A stretch of DNA of 64,000 nt from Rubrobacter aplysinae (GTDB lineage Bacteria > Actinomycetota > Rubrobacteria > Rubrobacterales > Rubrobacteraceae), in contig NZ_LEKH01000010.1 in the NCBI RefSeq assembly GCF_001029505.1, positions 55,052 through 119,051 on the forward strand, written 5' to 3'. The notes under the pieces are model-generated. The model saw only the letters and a list, made by a program, of their open reading frames with translations, had not been told where the DNA came from and made no database searches. The number at the start of each line of letters is the position of its first letter. Within the stretch, counting starts at the first letter, position 1. Positions 44,317-51,772 of this stretch are shown one piece after another. A program made the translations under genes and the position numbers.

Positions 44317-44670
44317 CTAGGACTGGATCCAGCGCCACGCCTCCTCGTATTGCAAGTCCTCGAAATGCTTTATCTCGCCACTGATCAGCGCGTCCCCGAG
44401 GCTCTGGGCCCACTCCAGAAGCGAGGCGTCGCCCACGATGGCGTAGCGCTCTATGTCTTTCGCGTACGGGGCTAGCTTCAAGCGTTCCGCCAGGGCACCG
44501 AATCCCACGTTGGGAATCTCGTTCATGCGGACGAGTAGGCGGACCTTGCCGTGCTCGGCGACGACTTCCTTGACCTCTTGGGAGAGGTTCGCGACCTCCT
44601 TCTCCGTGATCCTCTCTTTTACCTCGTAGGCCAGCACGTTTCCGGTGCCTTCGTCCAATCTCTTCAACAT
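44317..44670 (-). CDS. SpoIIAA-like STAS protein
   Basis: 117 residues, AGGAG upstream of the ATG. The pattern NVLAYEVKERITEKEVANLS, VVAEHGKVRLLVRMNEIPN, YAIVGDASLLEWAQSL and IKHFEDLQYEEAWRWIQS fits the SpoIIAA-like (PF11964) fold. These proteins are cytosolic, STAS/SEC14-like, and their role is mostly unknown. It is one of four copies or fragments in this operon and is the intact one closest to the RPH relic. Confidence 0.8.
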   Translation of the reverse strand: MLKRLDEGTGNVLAYEVKERITEKEVANLSQEVKEVVAEHGKVRLLVRMNEIPNVGFGALAERLKLAPYAKDIERYAIVGDASLLEWAQSLGDALISGEIKHFEDLQYEEAWRWIQS

Positions 44671-44733
44671 AGTTGTCTCCTTTTCGTGTTCACTCTGTCC
44701 AACCCGGCCAGGTTTTGCCTACAGCATTGATGG

Positions 44734-45729
44734 TTATTCGTTAACCGCTACCGCCAGACCGCCGTGCGGCCGCTCGCCGCCCTCGACCTCTCCTACCGGC
44801 TCGTATTCCGCCAGGCGGAGCCCGTTCCTCTCCAGAAATTTCGCCAGTTGCTCTCTGGCGGGGGCTTCGGTGCTGATGCCGAACGTCCACGGTTCGCCTA
44901 TGAGTCGAGCTGCCAGCGTGGCCATCCGGTAGATCAGCGACGTATTACCTTCGACGATGTGACGAGCCGGGTAATCGAAAGCTATCGCGCTGCCCGGCGC
45001 TAGTTGCTCCGCGACGGTTTTGAGGGTTGCTTCGACCGCTTCGGCTTCCAGGTAGTACGTGACCCCTTCCCACAGAACGAAGGTCGGCTTGCTGGGGTCG
45101 AAGCCAACACGTTCGAGCGCATCGAGCCACGATTCCTCGTTGAAGTCGGCAGCGGCGAAGACTACATCCGAAGCGTCGATGTTCGCCGCCGCCAGCGACT
45201 CGCGCTTCTGTGTCTGCGTCTCTGGCGCATCGACCTCGAAGGCTTGCGCGTCGGTCCCTTTGACCAGGTTGTATGAGCGTGTATCCCAGCCGGCGCCGAG
45301 GATCACGACCTGCTCCGCCTCGCCGAGATGATCTCGCAGGGCGTCATCGAAGAAGCGGGTGCGGTGACCGAATGCGCCCCAGATGGAGGACGAGCTATAC
45401 ACTGGGTAGTCGTACATGTTGGTCGTGACCCCGGTGGTACGCATTGCCAGCAGGGTCGGCCCCAGCATCAGGTTGACCGCGAGAGGCGAGACGGTGGGCA
45501 GAGCGTAGAGGAGTTGCTTGTTGGCTTCGTCTCGCCGTTTGTTCTGGGCGTGCAAGATGTAGCGGGCGAAGAATGGATCATACGCCGTCGCCGAAGTACG
45601 CGACTCGCGCAACCTCAAGACGAAATTGACCGAGAATAGAATCACCCCTACAACGATAACGGGCAGCAAAACGATCTCGATAGCGGCGAAAACGAGCAGT
45701 GATCCCTGCCTGGACAATGCGCTCTCCAT
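44734..45729 (-). CDS. SAM-dependent methyltransferase with N-terminal membrane anchor
   Basis: 331 residues. One hydrophobic helix (about 10-35, LLVFAAIEIVLLPVIVVGVI) precedes a TIGR00027-type methyltransferase domain: QVVILGAGWDTRSYNLVKGT, AFEVDAPETQTQKRESL, DASDVVFAAADFNEESW and TFVLWEGVTYYLEAEAVEATL. It is distant from the methyltransferase at 43180-44082 but from the same family. It starts 19 bases after the truncated STAS gene, as though it replaced the missing half of that gene. Confidence 0.85.
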   Translation of the reverse strand: MESALSRQGSLLVFAAIEIVLLPVIVVGVILFSVNFVLRLRESRTSATAYDPFFARYILHAQNKRRDEANKQLLYALPTVSPLAVNLMLGPTLLAMRTTGVTTNMYDYPVYSSSSIWGAFGHRTRFFDDALRDHLGEAEQVVILGAGWDTRSYNLVKGTDAQAFEVDAPETQTQKRESLAAANIDASDVVFAAADFNEESWLDALERVGFDPSKPTFVLWEGVTYYLEAEAVEATLKTVAEQLAPGSAIAFDYPARHIVEGNTSLIYRMATLAARLIGEPWTFGISTEAPAREQLAKFLERNGLRLAEYEPVGEVEGGERPHGGLAVAVNE

Positions 45730-45748
45730 TCGTAATAGATCCGGTTGG

Positions 45749-45937
45749 TCAGAGGACGAGCAGTATCCTGAACTTGTCGCGCCCGGCTATGGTCGTCTTG
45801 ATCTCCGCAAACACGGTCTCAAGCTCCTCGTCCGTAGGCTTCTCCCGGGACTCGTAGCTCAGCACGTTCTCCGCACCCCCGTGCAGCCTCTTGAACAGTC
45901 TCGTCTCTCCGGTTCCCTCGTCGGGCTCGGACGTCAT
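45749..45937 (-). pseudogene. C-terminally truncated SpoIIAA-like STAS gene
   Basis: 62 codons from ATG 45937: ETRLFKRLHGGAENVLSYES, REKPTDEELETVFAEIKTTI and AGRDKFRILLVL. This equals the first half of the neighbouring STAS proteins (compare EHGKFKILVVL in the 45960-46316 protein), and it stops just where their second half should begin. The following 19 bases lead directly into the methyltransferase start. It might still be translated as a short peptide. Confidence 0.65.
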
Positions 45938-45959
45938 GGTTGGATCCGTCCTAGTCCGT

Positions 45960-46316
45960 CTAGGAGGTGAGCCACCGCAGCGCCGCCTCCTCTTCGCCGG
46001 GATCGAAGTGCTCCATCCTGGCCTCGAACACGCGGTCAACGCCCTCCATCATCCGCTCGAACCACTCCTTGTCGGTGACGACCGCCGCGCGCTCCAGCTC
46101 GCTCAAGACGCTGGTCTCGAGCTTCAGGTCCTCCCAAATGGCCCCTGGTCCGACGTTGCCGAAGTTCCCGAGGACGACCAGGATCTTGAACTTGCCGTGC
46201 TCGGAGATCACCCGGTCGATCTCGGCACGCAGATCCTCCACCTCGCTCTCCTGTACCGCGCCGTCCAGGTGGACCTCGACGATGTTAGTGTCGGCTATGA
46301 TCTGCTTGGTTAGCAT
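45960..46316 (-). CDS. SpoIIAA-like STAS protein
   Basis: 118 residues, intact, with AGGAG six bases before the ATG. ADTNIVEVHLDGAVQESEVE, DRVISEHGKFKILVVLGNFG, WEDLKLETSVLSELERAAVV and HFDPGEEEAALRWLTS form the full SpoIIAA-like fold. It is the best template for the frameshifted copy at 38800-39152. First STAS gene after the ABC permeases, so probably cotranscribed with them. Confidence 0.82.
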   Translation of the reverse strand: MLTKQIIADTNIVEVHLDGAVQESEVEDLRAEIDRVISEHGKFKILVVLGNFGNVGPGAIWEDLKLETSVLSELERAAVVTDKEWFERMMEGVDRVFEARMEHFDPGEEEAALRWLTS

Positions 46317-46421
46317 CTGTATCTCCTAGTACTGGTATTGGGATACAAGGCGCGATCCGCGCGACGAGTCTCGGTAGAGCCGCCACGCGGACCCGGCCAT
46401 CTTCGTGCAGGGATTGCAGGG

Positions 46422-47294
46422 TTAGTTGTAGATGTCGCGCCGGTGGAAGATGAGTACGGCTAGCCCCGCGAGCACTACGGTGGCTCCGGTAAGGACGGAG
46501 AAGTTAGCCCAGTCCATGCCGTTCTGTACCGCCGAGCCGTAGTAGTTAAAGGCCGACAGAGGCTGGATCGTCTCGAAGAACTCGACTGAGCCCGCCAGAG
46601 CATCCACGAAGTACATCACGATGAGTAGCGCGGCCGGTATGGCGAGCGCCAGGAATCTCCGGTGGAGTACCGCGGAGAGCAGCAGCGCCAAACCGCCGAA
46701 GAAGATGCACAGCGCCCACAGGGTGAGAGAGCCCGCCGCCATCGAGCCGAGTGCGAGATCCACGTCCGCGATAACCGCTGTTAGCCACGTTGCGGCTCCC
46801 ATGATGGTGACGATTCCGAGTAGCAGTACGGCGGCGGCTAGAAAACGACCCGTCGCAAACTGCCAGCGCGATAGCGGGTTGCCCATCAGGATGTCTATCG
46901 TACCGTCTTCTTCCGCACCAGCTATGGCCGAGGAGGCCACGAGTATCGGGAAGAAAGATAGTGCCAGCGGCACCAGGAAGCCGAGCATCTCCCCGTTTAG
47001 CCAGCTCTCGACGGAACTGAAGGCGCCGGCCCCGAACCCGACCATCTCCCTCATGGCATCCGGCATGCTGCTTACCATCTGCTCCATGCCCGCCCCGCTA
47101 CCCGAGATCGAGGGGTATAGCGCCACGAACAGGGCTCCGAGGAGTCCGAGGGCGGCGCCCCAGATCAGCATCGCCCTCGCCTTGAGGTTGATCGCATGCC
47201 CCGTAATCGTCAGTAGCTTCGTGAGGCCGTTCGGGCTCCGGGCCTCCCGGTAGGTAGTTCCTTTCTGTGTTTTCTGTACTTGTCCGACGCTCAT
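46422..47294 (-). CDS. ABC-2 type permease
   Basis: 290 residues with six predicted membrane helices. AGAEEDGTIDILMGNPLSRWQFATGR (about 125-150) is the cytosolic coupling segment shared with the next gene, and the protein ends VLIFHRRDIYN. It is a paralogue of the 47348-48214 protein, so the transporter is probably a heterodimer with one ATPase gene. Such three-gene exporters often move antibiotics, peptides or lipids; the substrate cannot be inferred. Confidence 0.85.
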   Translation of the reverse strand: MSVGQVQKTQKGTTYREARSPNGLTKLLTITGHAINLKARAMLIWGAALGLLGALFVALYPSISGSGAGMEQMVSSMPDAMREMVGFGAGAFSSVESWLNGEMLGFLVPLALSFFPILVASSAIAGAEEDGTIDILMGNPLSRWQFATGRFLAAAVLLLGIVTIMGAATWLTAVIADVDLALGSMAAGSLTLWALCIFFGGLALLLSAVLHRRFLALAIPAALLIVMYFVDALAGSVEFFETIQPLSAFNYYGSAVQNGMDWANFSVLTGATVVLAGLAVLIFHRRDIYN

Positions 47295-47347
47295 CGGTTT
47301 GGCCTTTCTCTAAAATTTCTCTGCTTTACAGGCATCTATGCAAAGCC

Positions 47348-48214
47348 CTACGTGAAGATGTCGCGCTTCTGGAAGGCGAAGACCGCCACTACCGCCAGGA
47401 CCACGGCGATCGCGGACATCCCGGCAAAACCGGCCCAATCTATGCCGCTCGTGAGTGGCGTCCCGTAGTGGTAGATCGCGGAGAGGTTCTGTACCCACTC
47501 GATCTCCTCGACGATGCCGCCCAGAGCGTCCATGAAGTACATCGCAAAGAGCACGGCTCCCGAGATGCCTATGGCTACCACCCTGCGATGGAAGACCGCC
47601 GAGGCAACCAGAGCGAGCCCGCCGAACAGCAGTGCCAGAGGCCACGCCCCGAACACGCCCTCCGCGACCGCTCCAAGCGGCAACTCTGCGTCTATGAACA
47701 GCGCCGAGCCCCACAGGATGAGGCCGAAGATGGCGAGGATTCCCACGAGCGCGACGGCGATGGACACGAAGTAGGCCGCGATGAGCTGCCAGCGCGAGAG
47801 GGGGTTACCCATCAGGATGTCTATGGTCCCGTTCTCCTCGGCCCCGGCTATCGCCCCGGCAGCGGCCAGGATGGCGAAGAAGGGAAGGGCCAGCGGGAGT
47901 ACGAGCCCGAAGATCTCGGCTTCGAGGAAGCCCTTTAAGTTACCCAGGGCGGCGATATCCTCTACCCCAGCGGCCTGCATCATACCCTGGGGTAGTGCAT
48001 CGCTCATCTGCTGTAGGCCAGGGCCGCTTGCGATGCCGGGGAAGATGGCGACCATCATCACGCCAAGCGCCCCGAGCGCTGCGCCCCAGATGGCCACGCT
48101 CCGGGCCTGGAGGCCCATGACGTGTCCGAGGAGCACGCCGAACCTGCGCCCCGCTCCCGGCGCTGCCGGGGCCTGCGGTGCTACGCTTCTCGTCCTGGCT
48201 CCTGCGGCGCTCAT
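47348..48214 (-). CDS. ABC-2 type permease, paralogue
   Basis: 288 residues and six membrane helices; AGAEENGTIDILMGNPLSRWQL matches the neighbouring permease almost exactly, and the end VFAFQKRDIFT is equivalent to its end. Its ATG overlaps the stop of the ATPase gene (ATGA), so ATPase and permease are translated together. The N-terminus has an extra 25-residue Ala/Pro/Arg stretch. Confidence 0.86.
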   Translation of the reverse strand: MSAAGARTRSVAPQAPAAPGAGRRFGVLLGHVMGLQARSVAIWGAALGALGVMMVAIFPGIASGPGLQQMSDALPQGMMQAAGVEDIAALGNLKGFLEAEIFGLVLPLALPFFAILAAAGAIAGAEENGTIDILMGNPLSRWQLIAAYFVSIAVALVGILAIFGLILWGSALFIDAELPLGAVAEGVFGAWPLALLFGGLALVASAVFHRRVVAIGISGAVLFAMYFMDALGGIVEEIEWVQNLSAIYHYGTPLTSGIDWAGFAGMSAIAVVLAVVAVFAFQKRDIFT

Positions 48215-49449
48215 TGCCTGTCTCCCTTCTGGGCGGCTCTCTCTACCGGGCGCTCCGCTCCGTCTCCGGCGGTCATTCTCTCGACGGTCCTCTCCACGGT
48301 CTGCTCGACGATAGCCTCTATGGCCTGCTGCATGGCGATTCCCGCGCTGGACGCCGGTGAGGATGTCCGGCTGCCGTTGTGCGAGGCTTCGGAGCCGGTG
48401 TAGCGGGAGGTGGCCTCTGCGCCCGTCCCCGCCGGAGATCCGTTGCCGTTCCTGGCGTTACCGGTGTCGCCGTTGCCCGGAGCACCAGAGGGACCGGAGG
48501 CCGGGGCCTTACCCGCACCCGGGACGCTGCTCGCTTCTCCCTCGTCGCTCGTGTCCTCGCCGCCGTAGTAGGCGAGGAAGATCTCCTCCAGGCTCGGCCG
48601 CTCGTAGATCATGTCTAGGACCTCGTGCCTCGCGGCGAGCTTTATGACACTGTCCAGGTTCCCGTGCAGCTCGAAGGAGAGCCTCTCTCCGTCCTGCTCG
48701 AACTTTTCGATCCCTTCCAGCTCCTCGAAACGCCGCGCTTCCTCTCCCCCGATGGCATTGGCGAAGTCGAGCATCACGTGCCGGAAGGACTTGTTTATCA
48801 GGGTGTCGGTGGTCTCGACCCGGACGAGCTCGCCCTCGCGGATGATCCCGACCCGGTCACAGACCCGCTCTACCTCGTTCAAGGTGTGAGACGAGAAGAA
48901 TACGGTCCTGCCCTCCGCCTTGACCTCGCCTATGATCCTCAGGAACTCCTCCTGGACCAGCGGGTCGAGCCCGCCCGTGGGCTCGTCCAGAATGAGCAGC
49001 GGCGGGCGGTGGAACATGGCCTGTATCAGACCGATCTTCTGCTTGTTGCCTCTCGAAAGACGGCGCATCGGACGCGTGAGGTCCGCGTTGATCCTGTCCG
49101 CGAGCTCGTAGGCGTAGTCCAGGCTCTCGACGCCGCGCAGCCGGGCGAAGAGCTTCAGGAGCTTCTCGCCGTTCATGCGGTCTTCCAGGGCGAACTCGCC
49201 TGGAAGGTTGCCGACCATCGAGCGGACGGCCACGCTGTCGCGGCTGATGTCGTGGCCGAAGATCTCGGCGCTGCCGCCCGTGGGATGCATGAAGCCGAGC
49301 AGCGTGCGGATCATGGTCGTCTTACCCGCGCCGTTCGGCCCGAGAAATCCGAAGACCTCGCCCTCGCGAACCGTGAGGTCCACGTCCTTTATTCCGCGGT
49401 TCTTGCCGTAGGTCTTGGTAAGACCTTTAGCCTTGACTACCTGCTCCAC
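48211..49449 (-). CDS. ABC transporter ATP-binding protein with long low-complexity tail
   Basis: The GTG at 49449 is chosen because AGGAG precedes it by five bases; a longer frame from 49479 has no such site. The ATPase domain (1-220) has Walker A GFLGPNGAGKTTMIRTLLG, signature LSRGNKQKIGLIQAM, Walker B LLILDEPTGGLDP and H-loop FSSHTLNE. After about residue 300 there is a 110-residue tail of G, S, A, T and E that ends in a helical AIEAIVEQTVERTVERM segment. The signature LSRGN in place of LSGGQ is common in this drug/antibiotic exporter group. It overlaps the regulator gene by 13 bases. Confidence 0.9.
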   Translation of the reverse strand: MEQVVKAKGLTKTYGKNRGIKDVDLTVREGEVFGFLGPNGAGKTTMIRTLLGFMHPTGGSAEIFGHDISRDSVAVRSMVGNLPGEFALEDRMNGEKLLKLFARLRGVESLDYAYELADRINADLTRPMRRLSRGNKQKIGLIQAMFHRPPLLILDEPTGGLDPLVQEEFLRIIGEVKAEGRTVFFSSHTLNEVERVCDRVGIIREGELVRVETTDTLINKSFRHVMLDFANAIGGEEARRFEELEGIEKFEQDGERLSFELHGNLDSVIKLAARHEVLDMIYERPSLEEIFLAYYGGEDTSDEGEASSVPGAGKAPASGPSGAPGNGDTGNARNGNGSPAGTGAEATSRYTGSEASHNGSRTSSPASSAGIAMQQAIEAIVEQTVERTVERMTAGDGAERPVERAAQKGDRQ

Positions 49450-49913
49450 GTCTGCTCCTTTCCTTTCTCTTCTTGCCAACGGTCTATGATCTCGGGAAAC
49501 TCGCGCTCTAAATGAACGAAGAAGTCGTGCATGTCCTCCAGCTTCTCTCTGGTCTCATCCTCGTCGGAGTCCACGATTGCCAGGCCCCGTTCGGCCATCT
49601 CACGTAAGGCCTTGAGAGACTCCATCTCACGGCGCATGAACTCGTCCCAGGCCCCAGGCTTGACCCGGAAGTAATCCCGGCGCTCCCCCCGCCTGGTGTA
49701 GCGCTGCACGAGCCCCATCTGCGTGAGGGTCTTGGTAGCCGAGCTAATGGAACCCCGGCTCGCCTGCAAAGCCTCTGCAAGCTCCTCCGCGGATAGCTCG
49801 GGCTCCTCGGAGACCAATAGCGCCCCGAGGGACCTCCCAACCATTCTCTGCAGCCCGAACCCCTCGAACATCATGCCGAAGTCCTCTACGTAACTGGCTC
49901 TCTCTTCGTCCAC
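49437..49913 (-). CDS. GbsR/MarR-family transcriptional regulator
   Basis: 158 residues, GTG start at 49913 behind a near-perfect GGAGGTGAT. YVEDFGMMFEGFGLQRMVGRSLGALLVSEEP opens the protein, then the winged helix SAEELAEALQASRGSISSATKTLTQMGLVQRYTRRGERRDYFRV, and a C-terminal coiled coil (about 92-150). This is the GbsR-like branch of MarR regulators. It is the first gene of the transporter/STAS/heliorhodopsin run and lies 30 bases from its own promoter; the palindrome over the -35 suggests it represses itself and the whole unit. Ligand unknown. Confidence 0.87.
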   Translation of the reverse strand: MDEERASYVEDFGMMFEGFGLQRMVGRSLGALLVSEEPELSAEELAEALQASRGSISSATKTLTQMGLVQRYTRRGERRDYFRVKPGAWDEFMRREMESLKALREMAERGLAIVDSDEDETREKLEDMHDFFVHLEREFPEIIDRWQEEKGKEQTWSR

Positions 49914-49944
49914 GCATCACCTCCACGTAGCGGTCTCGTTTATA

Positions 49945-49961
49945 TTGATACTATAGCAATG
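49945..49961. promoter_or_regulatory. Imperfect palindrome over the -10 of the regulator promoter
   Basis: ATTGATACTATAGCAAT pairs at its ends (ATTG/CAAT) and again two steps in, across the -10 hexamer. It may be a second operator site, but the symmetry is partial and AT-rich DNA gives such matches by chance. Confidence 0.3.
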
Positions 49962-49978
49962 TAAGTAATTTCAGTCAA
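49950..49978 (-). promoter_or_regulatory. Strong sigma-A-like promoter of the regulator-transporter-STAS-heliorhodopsin run
   Basis: On the minus strand TTGACT (49973-49978) and TATAGT (49950-49955) are separated by exactly 17 bases, differing from the consensus TTGACA/TATAAT at one position each. Transcription would start about 30 bases before the regulator GTG. It is the best promoter match I found in the window, and the genes downstream to 38800 are all on the same strand. Confidence 0.8.
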
Positions 49979-49986
49979 TACTGAAA
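49969..49986. promoter_or_regulatory. Palindromic operator candidate overlapping the -35
   Basis: TTTCAGT and ACTGAAA are perfect inverted arms around CAAT and cover the -35 hexamer. Binding here would block RNA polymerase. The adjacent MarR-type regulator is the obvious candidate protein. Confidence 0.6.
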
Positions 49987-50246
49987 GGACGAATTTTCAG
50001 AAATTTGAGTAAAGCCTTTGGCTCGGCGTTATCCAAACTCTCAGCAACGATGGAGGACTGTGGAGGGTGGCTTTGGATCTAGCCGGAGGTAGGTTGGGGC
50101 GCGGTGTGATGGTTCATGCAGGTTGAGGCGTAGTCAGATCGCTTCGTAGCCGGATATGCTGAACTGCGGTAATCTGCAACGGTCTATCTTAGAAGAGCCG
50201 GCAAGGGGACGACGTTTAGAGGAGGGGCTTAGAAGAGGAGATGCGG

Positions 50247-50876
50247 GTGATATCGAAGGGGGTCGTTCGGATGTACGAGGAGTATGAGCGGAGCCGAGGC
50301 GATCTAAGCGGAATGTTTTCGGTCCTCGCCGATGCTTTTACCATCGATCGGGTGCTCTACCCAGGGTCATACATCCACCTCAGCCCTTCGCTCATCTTCC
50401 CCAGCGTTGTATACGTAGATACCGACAGACGGGCCAAGAAGTTCTTCTCCGACCGTTCAAGTGTAGAAACGCTTGTGGATGCCCGCAAGCAGTATGACGA
50501 ATCTTCCGGGATCACCTTTCATCACGCCGACTACACCACCGCCTTGGACGAGCCGGATGAGAGCTTTGATCTGCTCATCTCACTCTACGCCAGCTTTGTC
50601 TCCGAAGCCTGCAAGCGGTATCTGCATGTGGGCGGGTGGCTGGTGGCCAACAACAGCCACGGAGATGCCAGCATGGCCTCCGTAGATCCTGACTACGAGT
50701 TTGTCGCTGCTATCAAGCATCGCAGCGGTCGCTACGGGCTTGCCAGCAGGGAGCTTGATTCCTACTTCGTGCCAAAGAGAGACGTCGAGGTAACACCAGA
50801 GCTGCTCAGATCGACCGGAAGAGGAGTCGGCTATACCAAGTCCGCCGACGCCTACGTCTTTCGACGTCGTCACTGA
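50247..50876 (+). CDS. Methyltransferase-like protein of unknown function
   Basis: About 209 residues. FPSVVYVDTDRRAKKFF, GITFHHADYTTALDEPDESF, DLLISLYASFVSEACKRYLH and VGGWLVANNSHGD look like strands 2 to 5 of a class I SAM-dependent methyltransferase, but the glycine-rich first loop is not recognisable. GAGGAG (50235-50240) abuts an ATG at 50241 too closely, so I place the start at the GTG 50247, six bases away; an ATG at 50271 is also possible. GC is lower than in most neighbours, hinting at transfer. Divergent from the GbsR-type regulator. Confidence 0.6.
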   Translation: MISKGVVRMYEEYERSRGDLSGMFSVLADAFTIDRVLYPGSYIHLSPSLIFPSVVYVDTDRRAKKFFSDRSSVETLVDARKQYDESSGITFHHADYTTALDEPDESFDLLISLYASFVSEACKRYLHVGGWLVANNSHGDASMASVDPDYEFVAAIKHRSGRYGLASRELDSYFVPKRDVEVTPELLRSTGRGVGYTKSADAYVFRRRH

Positions 50877-51065
50877 GCTCCCGAGCCTGAACCTAAATCC
50901 ACCCTGCCGGAAGTGTACATTGCCAGTGCCCTGCCACTCTGACCGCACCCTGGAGTCAAGCCTATTCTTGAGTGGGTCTAGATCGCATTCTGAGCTTACG
51001 GTGTAGACTTTGGAGCGTTATAGCTTGGCGGGGGTTGATCAGGCGATGGCTCGGGAGGCGCGACG

Positions 51066-51551
51066 ATGTCGGAGGGTGTATCCGTACCGAAGCTTTTGGG
51101 ATCGGTGCTCGCCTGCGAAGCGGCCGGGGTCGTGGGGGCGATAAGCACCTCTCGCGGAGTAAATGACTGGTATCCGCGTATAGAGAAGCCCTCGTTCACG
51201 CCGCCCGGCTGGGTGTTCGGGCCGGTGTGGACCACGCTGTACGCGATGATGGGGGTCGCTTACTCTCTCGTGTCGCAGCGGGGAGACGACGGCGGTGATC
51301 TCCATCGGGCGTCGCGTGTCCTGTTCTGGACGCAGCTAGCCCTGAACGTGTTGTGGTCCTATCTCTTCTTCGGCCGCCGGAGGCCGGGGTGGGCGCTGCT
51401 CGAGATAGCCTTTCTGTGGTCCGCCATCGTGGCTACCACGGCGGCGTTCTCGAAGCTCTCCCGGACGGCGGCGCTGCTAATGGTCCCGTACCTTTTGTGG
51501 ACGAGCTTCGCGGCGGTTTTGAACCTCTCGATCTGGCGTCTCAACAAGTAG
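51066..51551 (+). CDS. tspO: TspO/MBR tryptophan-rich sensory protein
   Basis: 161 residues with five membrane helices. NDWYPRIEKPSFTPPGWVFGPVWTTLYAMMGVAYSLV and QLALNVLWSYLFFGRRRPGWAL are the TspO pattern, with the aromatic ligand pocket residues present. TspO binds tetrapyrroles; in Rhodobacter it tunes the light and oxygen response, and it can catalyse light-dependent porphyrin breakdown. Here it stands alone, 11 kb from the heliorhodopsin, which is suggestive but not proof of a link. Confidence 0.92.
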   Translation: MSEGVSVPKLLGSVLACEAAGVVGAISTSRGVNDWYPRIEKPSFTPPGWVFGPVWTTLYAMMGVAYSLVSQRGDDGGDLHRASRVLFWTQLALNVLWSYLFFGRRRPGWALLEIAFLWSAIVATTAAFSKLSRTAALLMVPYLLWTSFAAVLNLSIWRLNK

Positions 51552-51556
51552 TCTCA

Positions 51557-51586
51557 CCGTTAAGCGCCGTTACGTGCCGTTACGCG
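51557..51586. repeat. Three-copy decamer repeat after tspO
   Basis: CCGTTAAGCG, CCGTTACGTG and CCGTTACGCG are contiguous, differing at one or two positions each. They start six bases after the tspO stop. Confidence 0.75.
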
Positions 51587-51652
51587 CGGCCGCCCCCGAG
51601 CGCAGACTAGAACCTAGCCAAGCCCCCTTAATACTCCGTAAGCCTTCCACGG

Positions 51653-51680
51653 TTGCCGGAGGACGTCACCGTGTTATATT
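51653..51680 (+). promoter_or_regulatory. Candidate promoter of the MMPL exporter gene
   Basis: TTGCCG (51653-51658) and TATATT (51675-51680) are 16 bases apart, about 90 bases upstream of the exporter. The region downstream is AT-rich and carries an inverted repeat listed separately. Confidence 0.45.
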
Positions 51681-51688
51681 CCTCGTTT

Positions 51689-51702
51689 ATGAACAAATTC
51701 AT
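51689..51702. promoter_or_regulatory. Inverted repeat, possible TetR operator
   Basis: ATGAA-CAAA-TTCAT is a short perfect palindrome nine bases after the -10 hexamer, where a repressor would block initiation. The TetR gene two bases after the exporter would be the expected regulator. The arms are only five bases, so chance is not excluded. Confidence 0.35.
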
Positions 51703-51734
51703 TCATTTATCACTGCCATGCCGCTTGCGTGCTC

Positions 51735-51764
51735 GATGAAGCCAGATGAAGCCAGATGAAGGGT
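51735..51764. repeat. Three-copy decamer repeat before the MMPL gene
   Basis: GATGAAGCCA occurs twice exactly and then as GATGAAGGGT. It lies immediately before the chosen start codon and creates several spurious ATG codons, which makes the start ambiguous. Confidence 0.8.
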
Positions 51765-51772
51765 CAGGTGCA

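Larger units (their letters stand above)
49914..50246. other. Divergent regulatory gap between the GbsR-type regulator and a methyltransferase-like gene
   Basis: About 330 bases. The side next to the regulator is AT-rich and holds the strong promoter and palindromes listed separately. The middle (50040-50200) contains loose GGAGG-containing repeats and no gene. Nothing that resembles an RNA gene was seen. Confidence 0.5.
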
